Below are positions 32,613-42,418 of a DNA stretch of 64,000 nt, in pieces; position 1 is the stretch's first letter, and each line of letters begins with the position of its first letter. This DNA comes from Micromonospora sp. WMMD812 (GTDB taxonomy: Bacteria > Actinomycetota > Actinomycetes > Mycobacteriales > Micromonosporaceae). The position numbers and the translations under genes are program-made. Location: NCBI RefSeq assembly GCF_027497215.1, contig NZ_CP114904.1, positions 5,165,001 to 5,229,000 of the forward strand, in the 5' to 3' direction. Under the pieces are notes generated by a model, which saw nothing but the letters and a program-made list of their open reading frames with translations, did no database searches and was not told where the DNA came from.

Positions 32613-33521
32613 TCACTCGGCGGGCCGGTGCCCGGTCAGCTCGACGAAGGCGTCGTCGAGGGTGGACTGCTCCAGCCGCAGGTCGGCGGCGACGATCTGG
32701 TTGCGGGCGAGCACCGAGGTGACCGCGTGCAGCAGGTCGCCGGTGCCGGTCACCAGCAGCTGGCTTCCGACACGCGCCACCGCGCTCACCTCGGGCAGGT
32801 CGGTGAGGAGCCGCTCCTCCACCGGCGCGGACGGCCGGAAGCGGACCCGCTGTTCGGGCACCACCCGCGACACCAGGCCGGCCGGAGTGTCGAGTGCCAC
32901 CACCCGCCCACCGTCGATGACCGCGACCCGGTCGCAGAGCCGCTCGGCCTCCTCCATGAAGTGGGTGACCAGCACGATCGTCACCCCCCGGTCGCGCACC
33001 CGTTCGATGAGCCCCCACGCGTCCCGGCGGGCCTGCGGGTCCAGCCCGGTGGTCAACTCGTCGAGGATGGCGATCTCCGGGTTGCCGATCAACGCCAGGG
33101 CGACCGAGAGCCGCTGCTTCTGACCGCCGGAGAGCTTCTTGTACGGGGTGTTCCGCTTGTCCCCGAGGCCGAGTTCGTCGATGAGCCGGTTCGGGTCGGC
33201 GGGCTGCCGGTAGAACGACGCGTAGAGCTCCAGGGCCTCGGCCACCCGGAGCCGGTCCGGCAGCTGGCTCTCCTGAAGCTGCACGCCCACCCGCTGCCGC
33301 AGATCGGGCGCGTCCCCGCGGGGGTCGAGCCCGAGGACCGACACCCCGCCCCCGTCGGGGACGCGCAGCCCGGAGACGCACTCCACCGTGGTGGTCTTGC
33401 CGGCGCCGTTCGGGCCCAGGATGCCGAAGATCTCTCCGGCCTCCACCGCGAACGACACGTCGTCCACGGCCACCAGGTCGCCGTATCGCTTGTGCAGGTT
33501 GGTCACCTCGATGACCGGCAT
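32613..33521 (-). CDS. ABC exporter ATP-binding protein (DrrA-like)
   Basis: A 302-residue ATPase. Walker A is G-P-N-G-A-G-K-T-T, signature L-S-G-G-Q-K-Q-R-L, Walker B I-A-I-L-D-E-L-T-T-G-L-D, and H-loop V-L-V-T-H. The C-terminal ~80 residues form the DUF4162-like extension of DrrA-type exporters. First gene of the ATPase-permease-kinase-regulator operon. Start ATG 33521 has AAGGG about 9 nt upstream; GTG 33536 is the alternative. Confidence 0.92.
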   Translation of the reverse strand: MPVIEVTNLHKRYGDLVAVDDVSFAVEAGEIFGILGPNGAGKTTTVECVSGLRVPDGGGVSVLGLDPRGDAPDLRQRVGVQLQESQLPDRLRVAEALELYASFYRQPADPNRLIDELGLGDKRNTPYKKLSGGQKQRLSVALALIGNPEIAILDELTTGLDPQARRDAWGLIERVRDRGVTIVLVTHFMEEAERLCDRVAVIDGGRVVALDTPAGLVSRVVPEQRVRFRPSAPVEERLLTDLPEVSAVARVGSQLLVTGTGDLLHAVTSVLARNQIVAADLRLEQSTLDDAFVELTGHRPAE

Positions 33522-33662
33522 GGCGCCGCCCTTCACCGTCGCGTTCGTACCCGCTCAGCCTGGTGGCGAGGGGCCCGCAGCGGATCGACCGGCCGGAGCC
33601 GATCTCCGGCGGTGCCGGTTGATCCCGGCGATCCACCGACCGGTTGATGCGCCCTCGGCAAC

Positions 33663-33668
33663 TAGGCT
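33663..33668 (+). promoter_or_regulatory. -10 box of the EI24/macro operon
   Basis: TAGGCT with 8 nt to GTG 33677. Confidence 0.55.
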
Positions 33669-33676
33669 CTCCGGTC

Positions 33677-34468
33677 GTGGACGTGACGAGCATCGCCAGG
33701 CCGGTGACCGGGGCCGCCGGCCGCTTCTTCTCCGGAGTGGGCCTGCTGCTCCGCGGCATCGGCCTCTACGTGCGCAGCCCGGGCCTGATGCTGCTCGGCG
33801 TCGTGCCGGCGCTGATCTCCGGCGCGCTCTTCGTCGCCGGGTTCGCCGCCCTGGTGTGGTTCGTGGACGACCTGGCCGCGCTGGTCACCCCGTTCGCCGA
33901 CGACTGGTCCGACACCTGGCGCGACCTGCTCCGGGTGATCGCCGGCCTCGCCTTCCTGGGCCTCGGCGGGCTGCTCGGCGTGCTCACCTTCACCGCGGTC
34001 ACCCTGGTCATCGGGGATCCGTTCTACGAGAAGATCTCCGAGCGGGTGGAGGAGCGGCTCGGCGGCACGCCGGGCGCGGTGGAGGTGCCCTTCTGGTCGT
34101 CGCTGCGCCGCAGCATGGCCGACTCGGTACGCCTGGTGGCGCTCTCCGCCCTGGTCGGCATCCCGCTCTTCCTCGCCGGCTTCATCCCGGTGGTCGGCCA
34201 GACGGTCGTCCCGGTGATCGGGGCGGCGGTGGGCGGCTGGTTCCTCGCCGTGGAGCTGGTCGGTGCGGCCTTCTACCGGCGCGGCATGCGGCTGCCGGAG
34301 CGCCGTACGCTGCTGAAGGCGGACCGGCCCACCGCCATCGGGTTCGGGGTGGCGGTCTTCGTCTGCTTCCTGATCCCACTCGGCGCGGTGCTCGTCATGC
34401 CGGCCGCGGTGGCCGGCGCCACCCTGCTGGCCCGGCGCTCGCTCGGGCAGTCCATCCAGGAGGCCTGA
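33677..34468 (+). CDS. EI24/CysZ-domain membrane protein
   Basis: A 263-residue polytopic protein with about six hydrophobic segments. The loop I-G-D-P-F-Y-E-K-I-S-E-R-V-E (about residue 112) is the hallmark of the EI24/CysZ family; bacterial CysZ is a sulfate channel. Sulfate transport is therefore possible but not shown; no cys genes are adjacent. One base separates it from the macro-domain gene. Confidence 0.85.
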   Translation: MDVTSIARPVTGAAGRFFSGVGLLLRGIGLYVRSPGLMLLGVVPALISGALFVAGFAALVWFVDDLAALVTPFADDWSDTWRDLLRVIAGLAFLGLGGLLGVLTFTAVTLVIGDPFYEKISERVEERLGGTPGAVEVPFWSSLRRSMADSVRLVALSALVGIPLFLAGFIPVVGQTVVPVIGAAVGGWFLAVELVGAAFYRRGMRLPERRTLLKADRPTAIGFGVAVFVCFLIPLGAVLVMPAAVAGATLLARRSLGQSIQEA

Positions 34469-34469
34469 C

Positions 34470-34982
34470 ATGGAGATCAGCCTGGTCGAGGGCGACATCA
34501 CCGCCGAGCAGGTCGACGCGATCGTCAACGCCGCCAACTCGTCCCTGCTGGGCGGCGGGGGTGTGGACGGCGCGATCCACCGCAGGGGCGGGCCGGCCAT
34601 CCTCGAGGAGTGCCGGGCGCTGCGCGCCTCCCGCTACGGCGAGGGGCTGCCCACCGGGCAGGCGGTCGCCACCACCGCGGGTAACCTGCCCGCCCGCTGG
34701 GTGATCCACACCGTCGGGCCGGTCTGGTCCGGGAGTGAGGACCGCTCATCAGTGCTGCGCGACTGCTACGCCAACAGCCTCCGGGTCGCCGACGACCTGG
34801 GCGCGGTGACGGTGGCCTTCCCGCTGATCTCCGCGGGCGTCTACGGCTGGCCGGTCGAGGACGCCGTGCGCCAGGCGCTGGCCGTGCTGCGTCCGGCGAC
34901 CCCGGCGCACGTCACCGAGGCCCGGTTGGTCCTCTTCGGCGCCGACACCCACCAGACCGCCCAGCGGGTCCTCGCCGGCTGA
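34470..34982 (+). CDS. Macro-domain protein (ADP-ribosyl/O-acetyl-ADP-ribose hydrolase)
   Basis: A 170-residue single macro domain of the MacroD/YmdB class. Motifs are I-V-N-A-A-N-S-S-L-L-G-G-G-G-V-D-G-A-I-H (catalytic Asn and Asp) and P-L-I-S-A-G-V-Y-G-W-P (substrate loop). It should remove ADP-ribose from acidic residues or deacetylate O-acetyl-ADP-ribose. Translationally close-coupled to the EI24 gene. Confidence 0.92.
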   Translation: MEISLVEGDITAEQVDAIVNAANSSLLGGGGVDGAIHRRGGPAILEECRALRASRYGEGLPTGQAVATTAGNLPARWVIHTVGPVWSGSEDRSSVLRDCYANSLRVADDLGAVTVAFPLISAGVYGWPVEDAVRQALAVLRPATPAHVTEARLVLFGADTHQTAQRVLAG

Positions 34983-35004
34983 ACCGACCCCGCCACCCTC
35001 ACAG

Positions 35005-35910
35005 TCAGGTCAGCTCGGCGAGGCAGGACCACTGGGCGGCCACCGGCTGGTAGCCGAGCTGGGTGTTGATCGCCAACATCGGCCCGTTCGCCTCGTCGTT
35101 CGAGGTGTACGCGAACCGCACCCCGCCGGCGGCGGCCCGGTGCAGGGCCGCCCGCTTGGCCAGCCGGGCGAGGCCACGCCCGCGGTGCTCGGGCAGGGTG
35201 CCGGTGTAGTCCGACCACATGCGGTCGCCGTCCCGCTTGACCACGCTGAACGCCACCAGCTCGCCGTCCACCTCGGCGACCGTGCTAGCCGCCTTGTCCA
35301 GGCCGAGGTTCTGCCAGACGTCGTGCTGCCAGGTCTCATAGCTGATCGCGTCGGAGGCCACGTCGCCCGGCTCGTCGGCGGCCGTCGCGATCTCGGCTCG
35401 GTACACCCGTGGCGGGTCCAGCTCCGCGAACGGCAGCAGACGTACGCCCGGGGGAGCCGCCGGCATCGGCGGCGCCGGGCGCAGTTCGAGCGCCGAGTAG
35501 CGCAGTTCGCGGCTCGGCGTGAAGCCGTGCCGGCGGGCGAAGGGCAGCGCCTCCGGCAGCGCCCAGGTGCGGACCCGGCGTACCCCCACTTGCCGGAGAT
35601 GACCCAGCGCCTCGCCCAGCAACGCGTCGCCGATCCCCCGGCGCCGCTGCTCCGGGTGCACGTGCAGCAGGGAGACCTCGCCGAAGCCGGCCTCGGACGT
35701 GCGGATGTTCCGGTACGCCGACACCCAGCCCACCACCCGGTCGTCGACTTCGGCGACGAACGCCACCCACTCCTCGCCGGAGGGCGGTTCGGCGATCATC
35801 TGCCGGGTCGACGCCACCCCCCGCACCAGGTACGGGTACACGAGCGCGCGCAGCGCCACCGCGGCCGGCGCGTCGTCGGGCTCGGCGGTCCGGATGCGCG
35901 CGTCAGCCAT
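35005..35910 (-). CDS. Tandem GNAT acetyltransferase
   Basis: A 301-residue protein with two GNAT domains. Acetyl-CoA loops are H-P-E-Q-R-R-R-G-I-G-D-A-L-L in the first half and L-P-E-H-R-G-R-G-L-A-R-L-A-K-R in the second, followed by N-D-E-A-N-G-P-M-L-A-I-N. The architecture resembles MshD but the sequence lacks MshD motifs, and mshD is already present at 3.9 kb. Acceptor unknown. Start ATG 35910 overlaps the RidA stop by 8 bp. Confidence 0.85.
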   Translation of the reverse strand: MADARIRTAEPDDAPAAVALRALVYPYLVRGVASTRQMIAEPPSGEEWVAFVAEVDDRVVGWVSAYRNIRTSEAGFGEVSLLHVHPEQRRRGIGDALLGEALGHLRQVGVRRVRTWALPEALPFARRHGFTPSRELRYSALELRPAPPMPAAPPGVRLLPFAELDPPRVYRAEIATAADEPGDVASDAISYETWQHDVWQNLGLDKAASTVAEVDGELVAFSVVKRDGDRMWSDYTGTLPEHRGRGLARLAKRAALHRAAAGGVRFAYTSNDEANGPMLAINTQLGYQPVAAQWSCLAELT

Positions 35911-36316
35911 CGTGGCCCACCGCGGCGACGGCCTCGACCTCGACCAACTGGTCGGTGTAGCCGAGCACGGCCACTCCGAGCAGGGTGCTGGGCGGCTCGT
36001 GGTCGCCGAAGTGGTCCCGTACCACCTCCCAGACCGTGACCAGGTCCTCCTGCCGTGCGGACGCCACGTAGACCGTCGTCTTGACCACGTCGGTGAGGCG
36101 GGCACCGGCCGCCGCGAGGGCGGTCTCCAGGTTGGCCATCACCTGCCGGGCCTGGGCGGCGTGGTCGCCCGGGGCGACGGTGGCGCCGTCGGCGTCCAGG
36201 GGGCAGGCGCCGGCGGTGAAGACCAGCCGGGTCGAGGGCACGACGGTGGCCGCGTAGGCGTACTCGGCGACGTCGGAGAGCGCGGGGACAGGGATCAGAC
36301 TCGCGGGTCTCGTCAC
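35903..36316 (-). CDS. RidA (YjgF/UK114) family protein
   Basis: A 137-residue RidA-family protein. RidA enzymes deaminate reactive enamines made by PLP enzymes. The family signatures L-V-F-T-A-G-A-C-P-L-D-A-D-G and D-V-V-K-T-T-V-Y-V are seen; the usual catalytic Arg near residue 105 is not obvious (region reads V-R-D-H-F-G-D-H-E-P-P-S-T), so this may be a non-archetypal subgroup. Leaderless GTG start. Confidence 0.85.
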   Translation of the reverse strand: MTRPASLIPVPALSDVAEYAYAATVVPSTRLVFTAGACPLDADGATVAPGDHAAQARQVMANLETALAAAGARLTDVVKTTVYVASARQEDLVTVWEVVRDHFGDHEPPSTLLGVAVLGYTDQLVEVEAVAAVGHDG

Positions 36317-36322
36317 CGCCCG

Positions 36323-36328
36323 ACGCTA
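36323..36328 (-). promoter_or_regulatory. -10 box of the RidA/GNAT operon
   Basis: TAGCGT with 6 nt to GTG 36316. Confidence 0.55.
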
Positions 36329-36518
36329 GCGCCGGGCGCCGCGCCGGCTCGACCCATTTATCGCCGTACCGCCGGGACGCGGGTCGGGACGACGCAGGTC
36401 ACCCGCCCCATCGGGGACTAAATCCGTAAGAGATGCATGTTCGGCTCGTATCGGACTATCTTTCACTTTTGGTACGAGATGGCGTGCCAGGTGCGAATTC
36501 AAGATCATGGGGGACATC

Positions 36519-37724
36519 GTGAGAGCAGAACTTGTCCGGCTGATCGCCACCGGGGCGACGGCCGGGTCATTCCTGGTCGGCGCGGGTGGCGCTGCCCAGG
36601 CCGAGCCCGTTGCGCCAGCCGCACTGGACAGCATCGACCTCAGCCCCGGCTACGCGCCCGGCCTCGCCGCCGGCGCTCGCCAGGACTGCGACCCCCACCT
36701 CGGTGGCGGGCCCTTCCCGAACGAGGACGTCTGGGTCTTCAACCTGTTCGGCATCCCGCAGACCTCGGGCCGGTTCGTCACCGTGACGGGCACCTGGCAC
36801 GGCCCGAACGAAGGCACGGTGACCCGGACGATGCCGGCCGACGGGGTCATCGTCAACGACCAGGGCACCAGCACGGCGTGGATCCGACTGCCCGCCGGGT
36901 GGACGCTGACCGACGCCAGTGCGGTGATCATGGGGGAGACCAGCCTCATGCAGGTCCGCGCGTGCGCGGCCGGCACCCGGCTGGCCACCCCGCCGTCAAC
37001 CCTGCCGGCGCCCGCCGTGCCGGCGCAGGTCGAGCCGTCCGCGGGGGCATCGTCGCCCGCCGTGCCGTCGCCGGCCGCGCCGGCGGCGGAGGCGTCGCCC
37101 ACCAGCACGCCGTTGCCGGTCGAGCCGTCGGCGGAGACGCCGTCAGCGGAGACGCCGTCAGCGGAGACGCCGTCAGCGGAGACGCCGTCCGCCAACGCGC
37201 CGCTGCCGGTCGACCCGACGGCCGAGGTGCCGTCACCGGCCGCGCCGTCACCGGCCGCGCCGTCGCCGGCCGTGCCGGCCACGAGCGTGCCGCTGCCGGT
37301 CGACCCGGCGGCGGAGGTGCCGTCACCGGCCGTGCCGTCGGCGGAGGCGCCGTCCACCAGCGTGCCGTCGCCCGCCACGCCGTCCGCCGCGGCGCCGGCC
37401 ACGAGCGTGCCGCAGCCGGTCGACCCGTCGGCGGAGGCGCCGTCCACCAGCGTGCCGTCACCTGCGGCGCCGTCGGCCGAGGCGCCGTCCACGAACGTGC
37501 CGCTGCCGGTCGACCCGGCGGCGGAGGCGCCGTCGCCGGCCGCGCCGTCGGCGGAGGCACCCTCCGCCACGACCTCGCCCTCGGCTGAGCCGGACGAGAG
37601 CAAGCTGCCGCTCACCGGCATGTCGGCGGGCAGCCTCATCCCGATGGGCATCCTCGGCCTCGGCGCGGTGGCGCTCGGCGCCACGCTCATCGTCGTACGC
37701 CGCCGGCGCGACGCGGAGGTCTGA
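36519..37724 (+). CDS. LPXTG-type cell-wall-anchored, Pro/Ala/Ser-repeat surface protein
   Basis: A 401-residue surface protein. Signal peptide at the start (M-R-A-E-L-V-R-L-I ... A-Q-A), globular domain about residues 30-165 with three Cys, then ~190 residues of Pro/Ala/Ser repeats including S-A-E-T-P four times and recurring L-P-V-D-P and A-P-S-T-S-V-P-S-P. The C-terminus is a complete sortase signal: L-P-L-T-G (about 363-367), hydrophobic span, V-R-R-R-R tail. GTG 36519 is preferred over ATG 36507 because GGGGG lies about 6 nt upstream. No sortase gene is in the window. The 36317-36518 region upstream is AT-richer than average. Confidence 0.85.
   Translation: MRAELVRLIATGATAGSFLVGAGGAAQAEPVAPAALDSIDLSPGYAPGLAAGARQDCDPHLGGGPFPNEDVWVFNLFGIPQTSGRFVTVTGTWHGPNEGTVTRTMPADGVIVNDQGTSTAWIRLPAGWTLTDASAVIMGETSLMQVRACAAGTRLATPPSTLPAPAVPAQVEPSAGASSPAVPSPAAPAAEASPTSTPLPVEPSAETPSAETPSAETPSAETPSANAPLPVDPTAEVPSPAAPSPAAPSPAVPATSVPLPVDPAAEVPSPAVPSAEAPSTSVPSPATPSAAAPATSVPQPVDPSAEAPSTSVPSPAAPSAEAPSTNVPLPVDPAAEAPSPAAPSAEAPSATTSPSAEPDESKLPLTGMSAGSLIPMGILGLGAVALGATLIVVRRRRDAEV
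37131..37190 (+). repeat. Four tandem 15-bp units inside the LPXTG gene
   Basis: GCGGAGACGCCGTCA repeated four times at 37131, 37146, 37161 and 37176 (last base differs), encoding A-E-T-P-S units. In-frame copy-number change would alter stalk length. Confidence 0.9.
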
Positions 37725-37762
37725 CCGGCCGGAACGACGGCGGTCGGGTCGCAACCCCGGTC

Positions 37763-37797
37763 GATCGGGGCCCTCCTCACCGAGGAGGGCCCCGATC
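37763..37797. terminator. Bidirectional terminator
   Basis: 16-bp perfect stem GATCGGGGCCCTCCTC and its complement with loop ACC, between the convergent LPXTG and LacI genes. Confidence 0.85.
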
Positions 37798-37858
37798 CAC
37801 ACGGGCAGGGGAGTGCGGGCGTGGCCGTGACGTGGGGCAGCAGACTCCCGTCGTGCGG

Positions 37859-38866
37859 CTACGCGGAGTCGCGGAGGATCAGCTCGGTGGGGAGCATGAC
37901 CGCCGGCTCGATGGTCTCGCCGGCCGCGAGCCGGAGCAACTGCCGGGTCATCTGCCGGCCGATCTCCTGGATCGGCTGCCGGACGGTGGTCAGCGGCGGC
38001 TCGGTGTAGGCGGCCGTCTCGATGTCGTCGAACCCGATGACCGCGACGTCCTCGGGCACCCGCCGGCCGGCCTCGCGCAGCGTACGCAGGGCGGCGTGCG
38101 CCATCAGGTCGGAGGCGGCGAAGACCGCGTCCAGGTCGGGGTGCTCGGCGAGCAGCTGCCGCATCGCCGCCGCCCCGGACTCCCGGGTGAAGTCCCCGGT
38201 CGCCAACCGCTCCGGCAGCCCGGCCTCGGCCATCGCCTCCCGGTAGCCGGTGAGCCGCTCGATCCCGGCCACCATGTCCTGCGGTCCGGCGATGGTGGCG
38301 ATCCGCCGCCGGCCGTTGTCCAGGAGGTGCCGCACCGCGGCGGTGACGCCGCCGACGTGGTCGACGTCCACGTAGGGCACCGGGACGTCGCCGAGTGGGC
38401 GACCACTGCACACCACCGGGATGCCGAGCCGGGCGAGCGTGCCGGGCAGTGGGTCGGCGCCGTGCAGTGAGGCGAACAGCACCCCGTCGACGTGCCGCCC
38501 GGTGGTGTAGCGCTCGACCCGCGCGTGCCCGGCCGGCGAGCCGGCCAGCATCAGCACCAACTGCTTGTCGGCCGCCTCCAGTTCCTGGCTGACGCCCCGG
38601 ATGATGCCGGGGAAGACCTGGTCGTCGGAGAAGACCCGGGTGGCCGCCTCGGGCATCACCAGGGCGACCGAGTCGGTCCGCTGGGTCACCAGGCTGCGGG
38701 CGGCCAGGTTCGGCACGTACCCCAGCTCGGCCACCGCCCGGTTGACCGCCTCCCGGATCGGCTCGGCGACCGTGGTGGAGCCGTTCACCACCCGCGAGAC
38801 GGTGGCCCGGGAGACCCCGGCCCGCCGGGCCACCTCTTCGAGCGTCGGCCGTTGCGCCGTCGTCAT
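37859..38866 (-). CDS. LacI-family repressor of the beta-glucosidase locus
   Basis: A 335-residue regulator with an N-terminal LacI helix-turn-helix (L-E-E-V-A-R-R-A-G-V-S-R-A-T-V-S-R-V-V-N) and hinge (V-P-N-L-A-A-R-S-L), then a sugar-binding core. Last gene of a minus-strand unit after the GH1 beta-glucosidase (19 bp gap). By analogy with Streptomyces CebR it should sense a beta-glucoside, but no CebR-like operator is visible upstream of the unit. Confidence 0.92.
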   Translation of the reverse strand: MTTAQRPTLEEVARRAGVSRATVSRVVNGSTTVAEPIREAVNRAVAELGYVPNLAARSLVTQRTDSVALVMPEAATRVFSDDQVFPGIIRGVSQELEAADKQLVLMLAGSPAGHARVERYTTGRHVDGVLFASLHGADPLPGTLARLGIPVVCSGRPLGDVPVPYVDVDHVGGVTAAVRHLLDNGRRRIATIAGPQDMVAGIERLTGYREAMAEAGLPERLATGDFTRESGAAAMRQLLAEHPDLDAVFAASDLMAHAALRTLREAGRRVPEDVAVIGFDDIETAAYTEPPLTTVRQPIQEIGRQMTRQLLRLAAGETIEPAVMLPTELILRDSA

Positions 38867-38885
38867 CGCCGCTGTCCCCCGCTCG

Positions 38886-40264
<1,379 letters not shown>

Positions 40265-40268
<4 letters not shown>

Positions 40269-40309
40269 GCCTTGCCCGCACCTTCCGTGATCCCGCCGAT
40301 GATCTGGCG
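40265..40309 (-). pseudogene. Vestigial 3' end of a sugar ABC permease gene (MalG type)
   Basis: Fourteen codons read [14 protein letters not shown] and a TGA, directly after the stop of the mycothiol-family gene and overlapping the GH1 GTG by GTGA. The peptide fits the conserved C-terminus of CUT1 permeases (Q-R-x-I-x-G-L-T-x-G-A-V-K-G). LacI-GH1 loci normally carry such permeases, so the remnant suggests deletion of a transporter cassette. Confidence 0.6.
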
Positions 40310-41071
40310 TCAGCGCAGCCGGAGACCGTCGAGGAGGCTGGTGTCGCCGGTGATGTCCAGGGTGTCGAAGCTGACGCGGCCCCAGAGGGCCAGCAGCAGG
40401 TCGCTCGCCGTGCCGCTGACCTGCGCCCGGGTGTGGTGGTCGTCGTGGTCGAGGATGGTGTCGGTGTCCAGCAGCGCCACCCCCTCGCCGCGCATCCGCA
40501 GGTACCAGTACTGCGCAGCGTCGACCGCGGACAGCTGCACCACCCCGTGCCACTGCCCCGGTGCGCGGCGCCGGCCCGACGGAAGCCAGGTGTCCAGCAC
40601 CTCGCTCACCCCGTCGGCGGCAAGCTTGGCCTCGATCGGTTCGCCGGCCGCGATGGCCAGCTGGGCGTCCCAGCGGTGCACCGCGGTCTCGTGGGCCATC
40701 CGGCGCGGCCAGAACCCCGCCTTCTTGGGCTGCGGCGCCCAGTTCCACGCCGGGGCCTCCGGGTCGAGCCCGTCGAAGACCGTCATCAGCCGGTCGTACC
40801 CACGCTGCCAGTACTCCTGTGGGGTGGTGCCCTGATCCGGTTCCGGCCGCTCGGGGCGGGGCGGCGGCGCGGTGGTCAGCCCGGAGCCGGCGAACGAGGA
40901 GACCCAGTGGTAGATGCTGCCGAGGTGCAGGGTCAGGTCCGCGACCGTCCAGCCAGGGCACGAGAGCACCGGCGTCTCGGGCGGCGCCTCGGCCACCGCC
41001 GCGGCGAAGGATGGGCCCTCCGCCCGGAGCGCGCCGATCCAGAAGTCCTTCGTGCCATGCAGTCTGCTCAT
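40310..41071 (-). CDS. Maleylpyruvate isomerase-family mycothiol-dependent protein (DinB fold)
   Basis: A 253-residue protein of the mycothiol-dependent maleylpyruvate isomerase/DinB_2 superfamily. The metal-type motifs are [11 protein letters not shown] near residue 50 and [10 protein letters not shown] near 130. Most actinobacterial paralogues have no known substrate. ATG 41071 is chosen over 41077 because GGGAGG sits 6 nt upstream of it but abuts the other. It now abuts the permease remnant and GH1, probably after the deletion. Confidence 0.85.
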   Translation of the reverse strand: MSRLHGTKDFWIGALRAEGPSFAAAVAEAPPETPVLSCPGWTVADLTLHLGSIYHWVSSFAGSGLTTAPPPRPERPEPDQGTTPQEYWQRGYDRLMTVFDGLDPEAPAWNWAPQPKKAGFWPRRMAHETAVHRWDAQLAIAAGEPIEAKLAADGVSEVLDTWLPSGRRRAPGQWHGVVQLSAVDAAQYWYLRMRGEGVALLDTDTILDHDDHHTRAQVSGTASDLLLALWGRVSFDTLDITGDTSLLDGLRLR

Positions 41072-41128
41072 CGCCATCCTCCCGGGGGTGACCCGGCCAC
41101 CAGTGGGTGCCGCGGCTACCCCTCAGCC

Positions 41129-41134
41129 TAGGGT
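41129..41134 (+). promoter_or_regulatory. -10 box of murB
   Basis: TAGGGT with 7 nt to GTG 41142. Confidence 0.6.
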
Positions 41135-41141
41135 GAAAGGT

Positions 41142-42233
41142 GTGTCAGACGTCTACGCCCAGCCCACAACCGGAGCCGACCGAGCCGACGTGAGGGCACT
41201 GGCCAGTTACACCACCCTGCGCATGGGCGGGCCGGCCGGCCGCGTCGTGCCCGCGACCAGCGCGGACGAGATCGTACGAACCGTGCGGGACGCGGGCAGC
41301 CGGGGCGAACCGGTCCTCATCCTGGCCGGAGGCAGCAACGTGATCATCGGCGACGACGGGTTCCCCGGCACGGTGGTGCTGGTCCGCTCCCGTGGGCTGC
41401 GGGTGGTCGCCGAGGACGCCGACACGGTGACGGTCCGGGTCGAGGCCGGCGAGCCGTGGGACGACCTCGTCGCGGCGACCGTGGCCAACGGCTGGTCCGG
41501 GCTGGAGTGCCTCTCCGGCATCCCCGGCTCCACCGGCGCCACCCCGATCCAGAACGTCGGCGCGTACGGCCAGGAGGTCGCCGAGACGATCACCGGCGTC
41601 GAGGTGTACGACCGGGTCGACGGCACCACCAGCCGGATCGCCACCGCCGACTGCGGGTTCACGTACCGGGGGAGCATCTTCAAGTACAGCGACCGCTGGG
41701 TGGTGCTCTCGGTCGACTTCCGGCTCACCCGCTCGCCGCTCTCCGGTCCGGTGCGCTACGCCGAACTGGCCCGGGCGCTCGGCGTCGAGGTGGGTGACCG
41801 GGTGCCGCTGACCGACGCCCGGGAGACGGTGCGGAAGCTGCGGGCCGGCAAGGGCATGGTGCTGGACGCCGACGACCCCGACACCCGCTCGGTCGGCTCG
41901 TTCTTCACCAACCCGGTGCTGGATCGGGCGGCGCACGAACTGCTCCGCGAGCGGGCTACCGACCTGGGCGAGCCGCCGTCCTGGCCAGGCGCCGGCGACG
42001 TGGTCAAGGTCAGCGCCGCGTGGTTGATCGACAAGGCCGGCTTCGGTAAGGGTTTCCCCGGGCCGGGCGGAGTGGCGATCTCCACCAAGCACACGCTGGC
42101 GCTGACCAACCGCAGCGGTCGGGCGAGCACCGCCGACCTGGTCGCCCTCGCCCGCGAGATCCGCGACGGCGTCCAGACCCGCTTCGGCGTAACCCTCCAC
42201 CCCGAACCCGTCCTGATCAACTGCACCATCTGA
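41142..42233 (+). CDS. murB: UDP-N-acetylmuramate dehydrogenase
   Basis: Cytoplasmic FAD enzyme reducing UDP-GlcNAc-enolpyruvate to UDP-MurNAc in peptidoglycan synthesis; 363 residues. FAD-binding segments [10 protein letters not shown] and [18 protein letters not shown] are visible, as is the catalytic Ser in [10 protein letters not shown]. The Y-R-G-S-I-F-K-Y segment is near residue 165. Leaderless at GTG 41142. It lies a few genes before mshA, as in mycobacteria. Confidence 0.95.
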   Translation: MSDVYAQPTTGADRADVRALASYTTLRMGGPAGRVVPATSADEIVRTVRDAGSRGEPVLILAGGSNVIIGDDGFPGTVVLVRSRGLRVVAEDADTVTVRVEAGEPWDDLVAATVANGWSGLECLSGIPGSTGATPIQNVGAYGQEVAETITGVEVYDRVDGTTSRIATADCGFTYRGSIFKYSDRWVVLSVDFRLTRSPLSGPVRYAELARALGVEVGDRVPLTDARETVRKLRAGKGMVLDADDPDTRSVGSFFTNPVLDRAAHELLRERATDLGEPPSWPGAGDVVKVSAAWLIDKAGFGKGFPGPGGVAISTKHTLALTNRSGRASTADLVALAREIRDGVQTRFGVTLHPEPVLINCTI

Positions 42234-42291
42234 CCCACCCCGCGCACCTCCCGCTGCACGTGCCGCCCGCCCTCCGCTGCCTGCCCTCCGC

Positions 42292-42359
42292 GATCTTGCA
42301 CTTTGCGCCCCCGGCATTCTTCGTGAAATGGGGCGAATCAGGGCCGAAAGTGCAAGATC
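42292..42359. terminator. Inverted repeat between convergent murB and methyltransferase genes
   Basis: 13-bp arms GATCTTGCACTTT (42292-42304) and AAAGTGCAAGATC (42347-42359) enclose a 42-nt loop with a partial GCCCC/GGGGC inner stem. Same style as the elements at 12260 and 20428. Confidence 0.72.
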
Positions 42360-42418
42360 AGCGGGGCTCGGGGGCCGGGCCGGGGCTCGGGCCGGGCCGG
42401 GGCGAGGCGGAGCGGGGG

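Noticed and set aside
31867..33759. A single 630-codon minus-strand frame covering the ABC permease and part of the ATPase region
   Set aside because: Only its 3' 245 codons are the permease, which has its own ATG at 32601; the rest is out of frame with the well-conserved ATPase.
37070..37580. Possible CRISPR-like array
   Set aside because: The repeats are in frame, contiguous without spacers, and encode the Pro/Ala/Ser stalk of the LPXTG protein.
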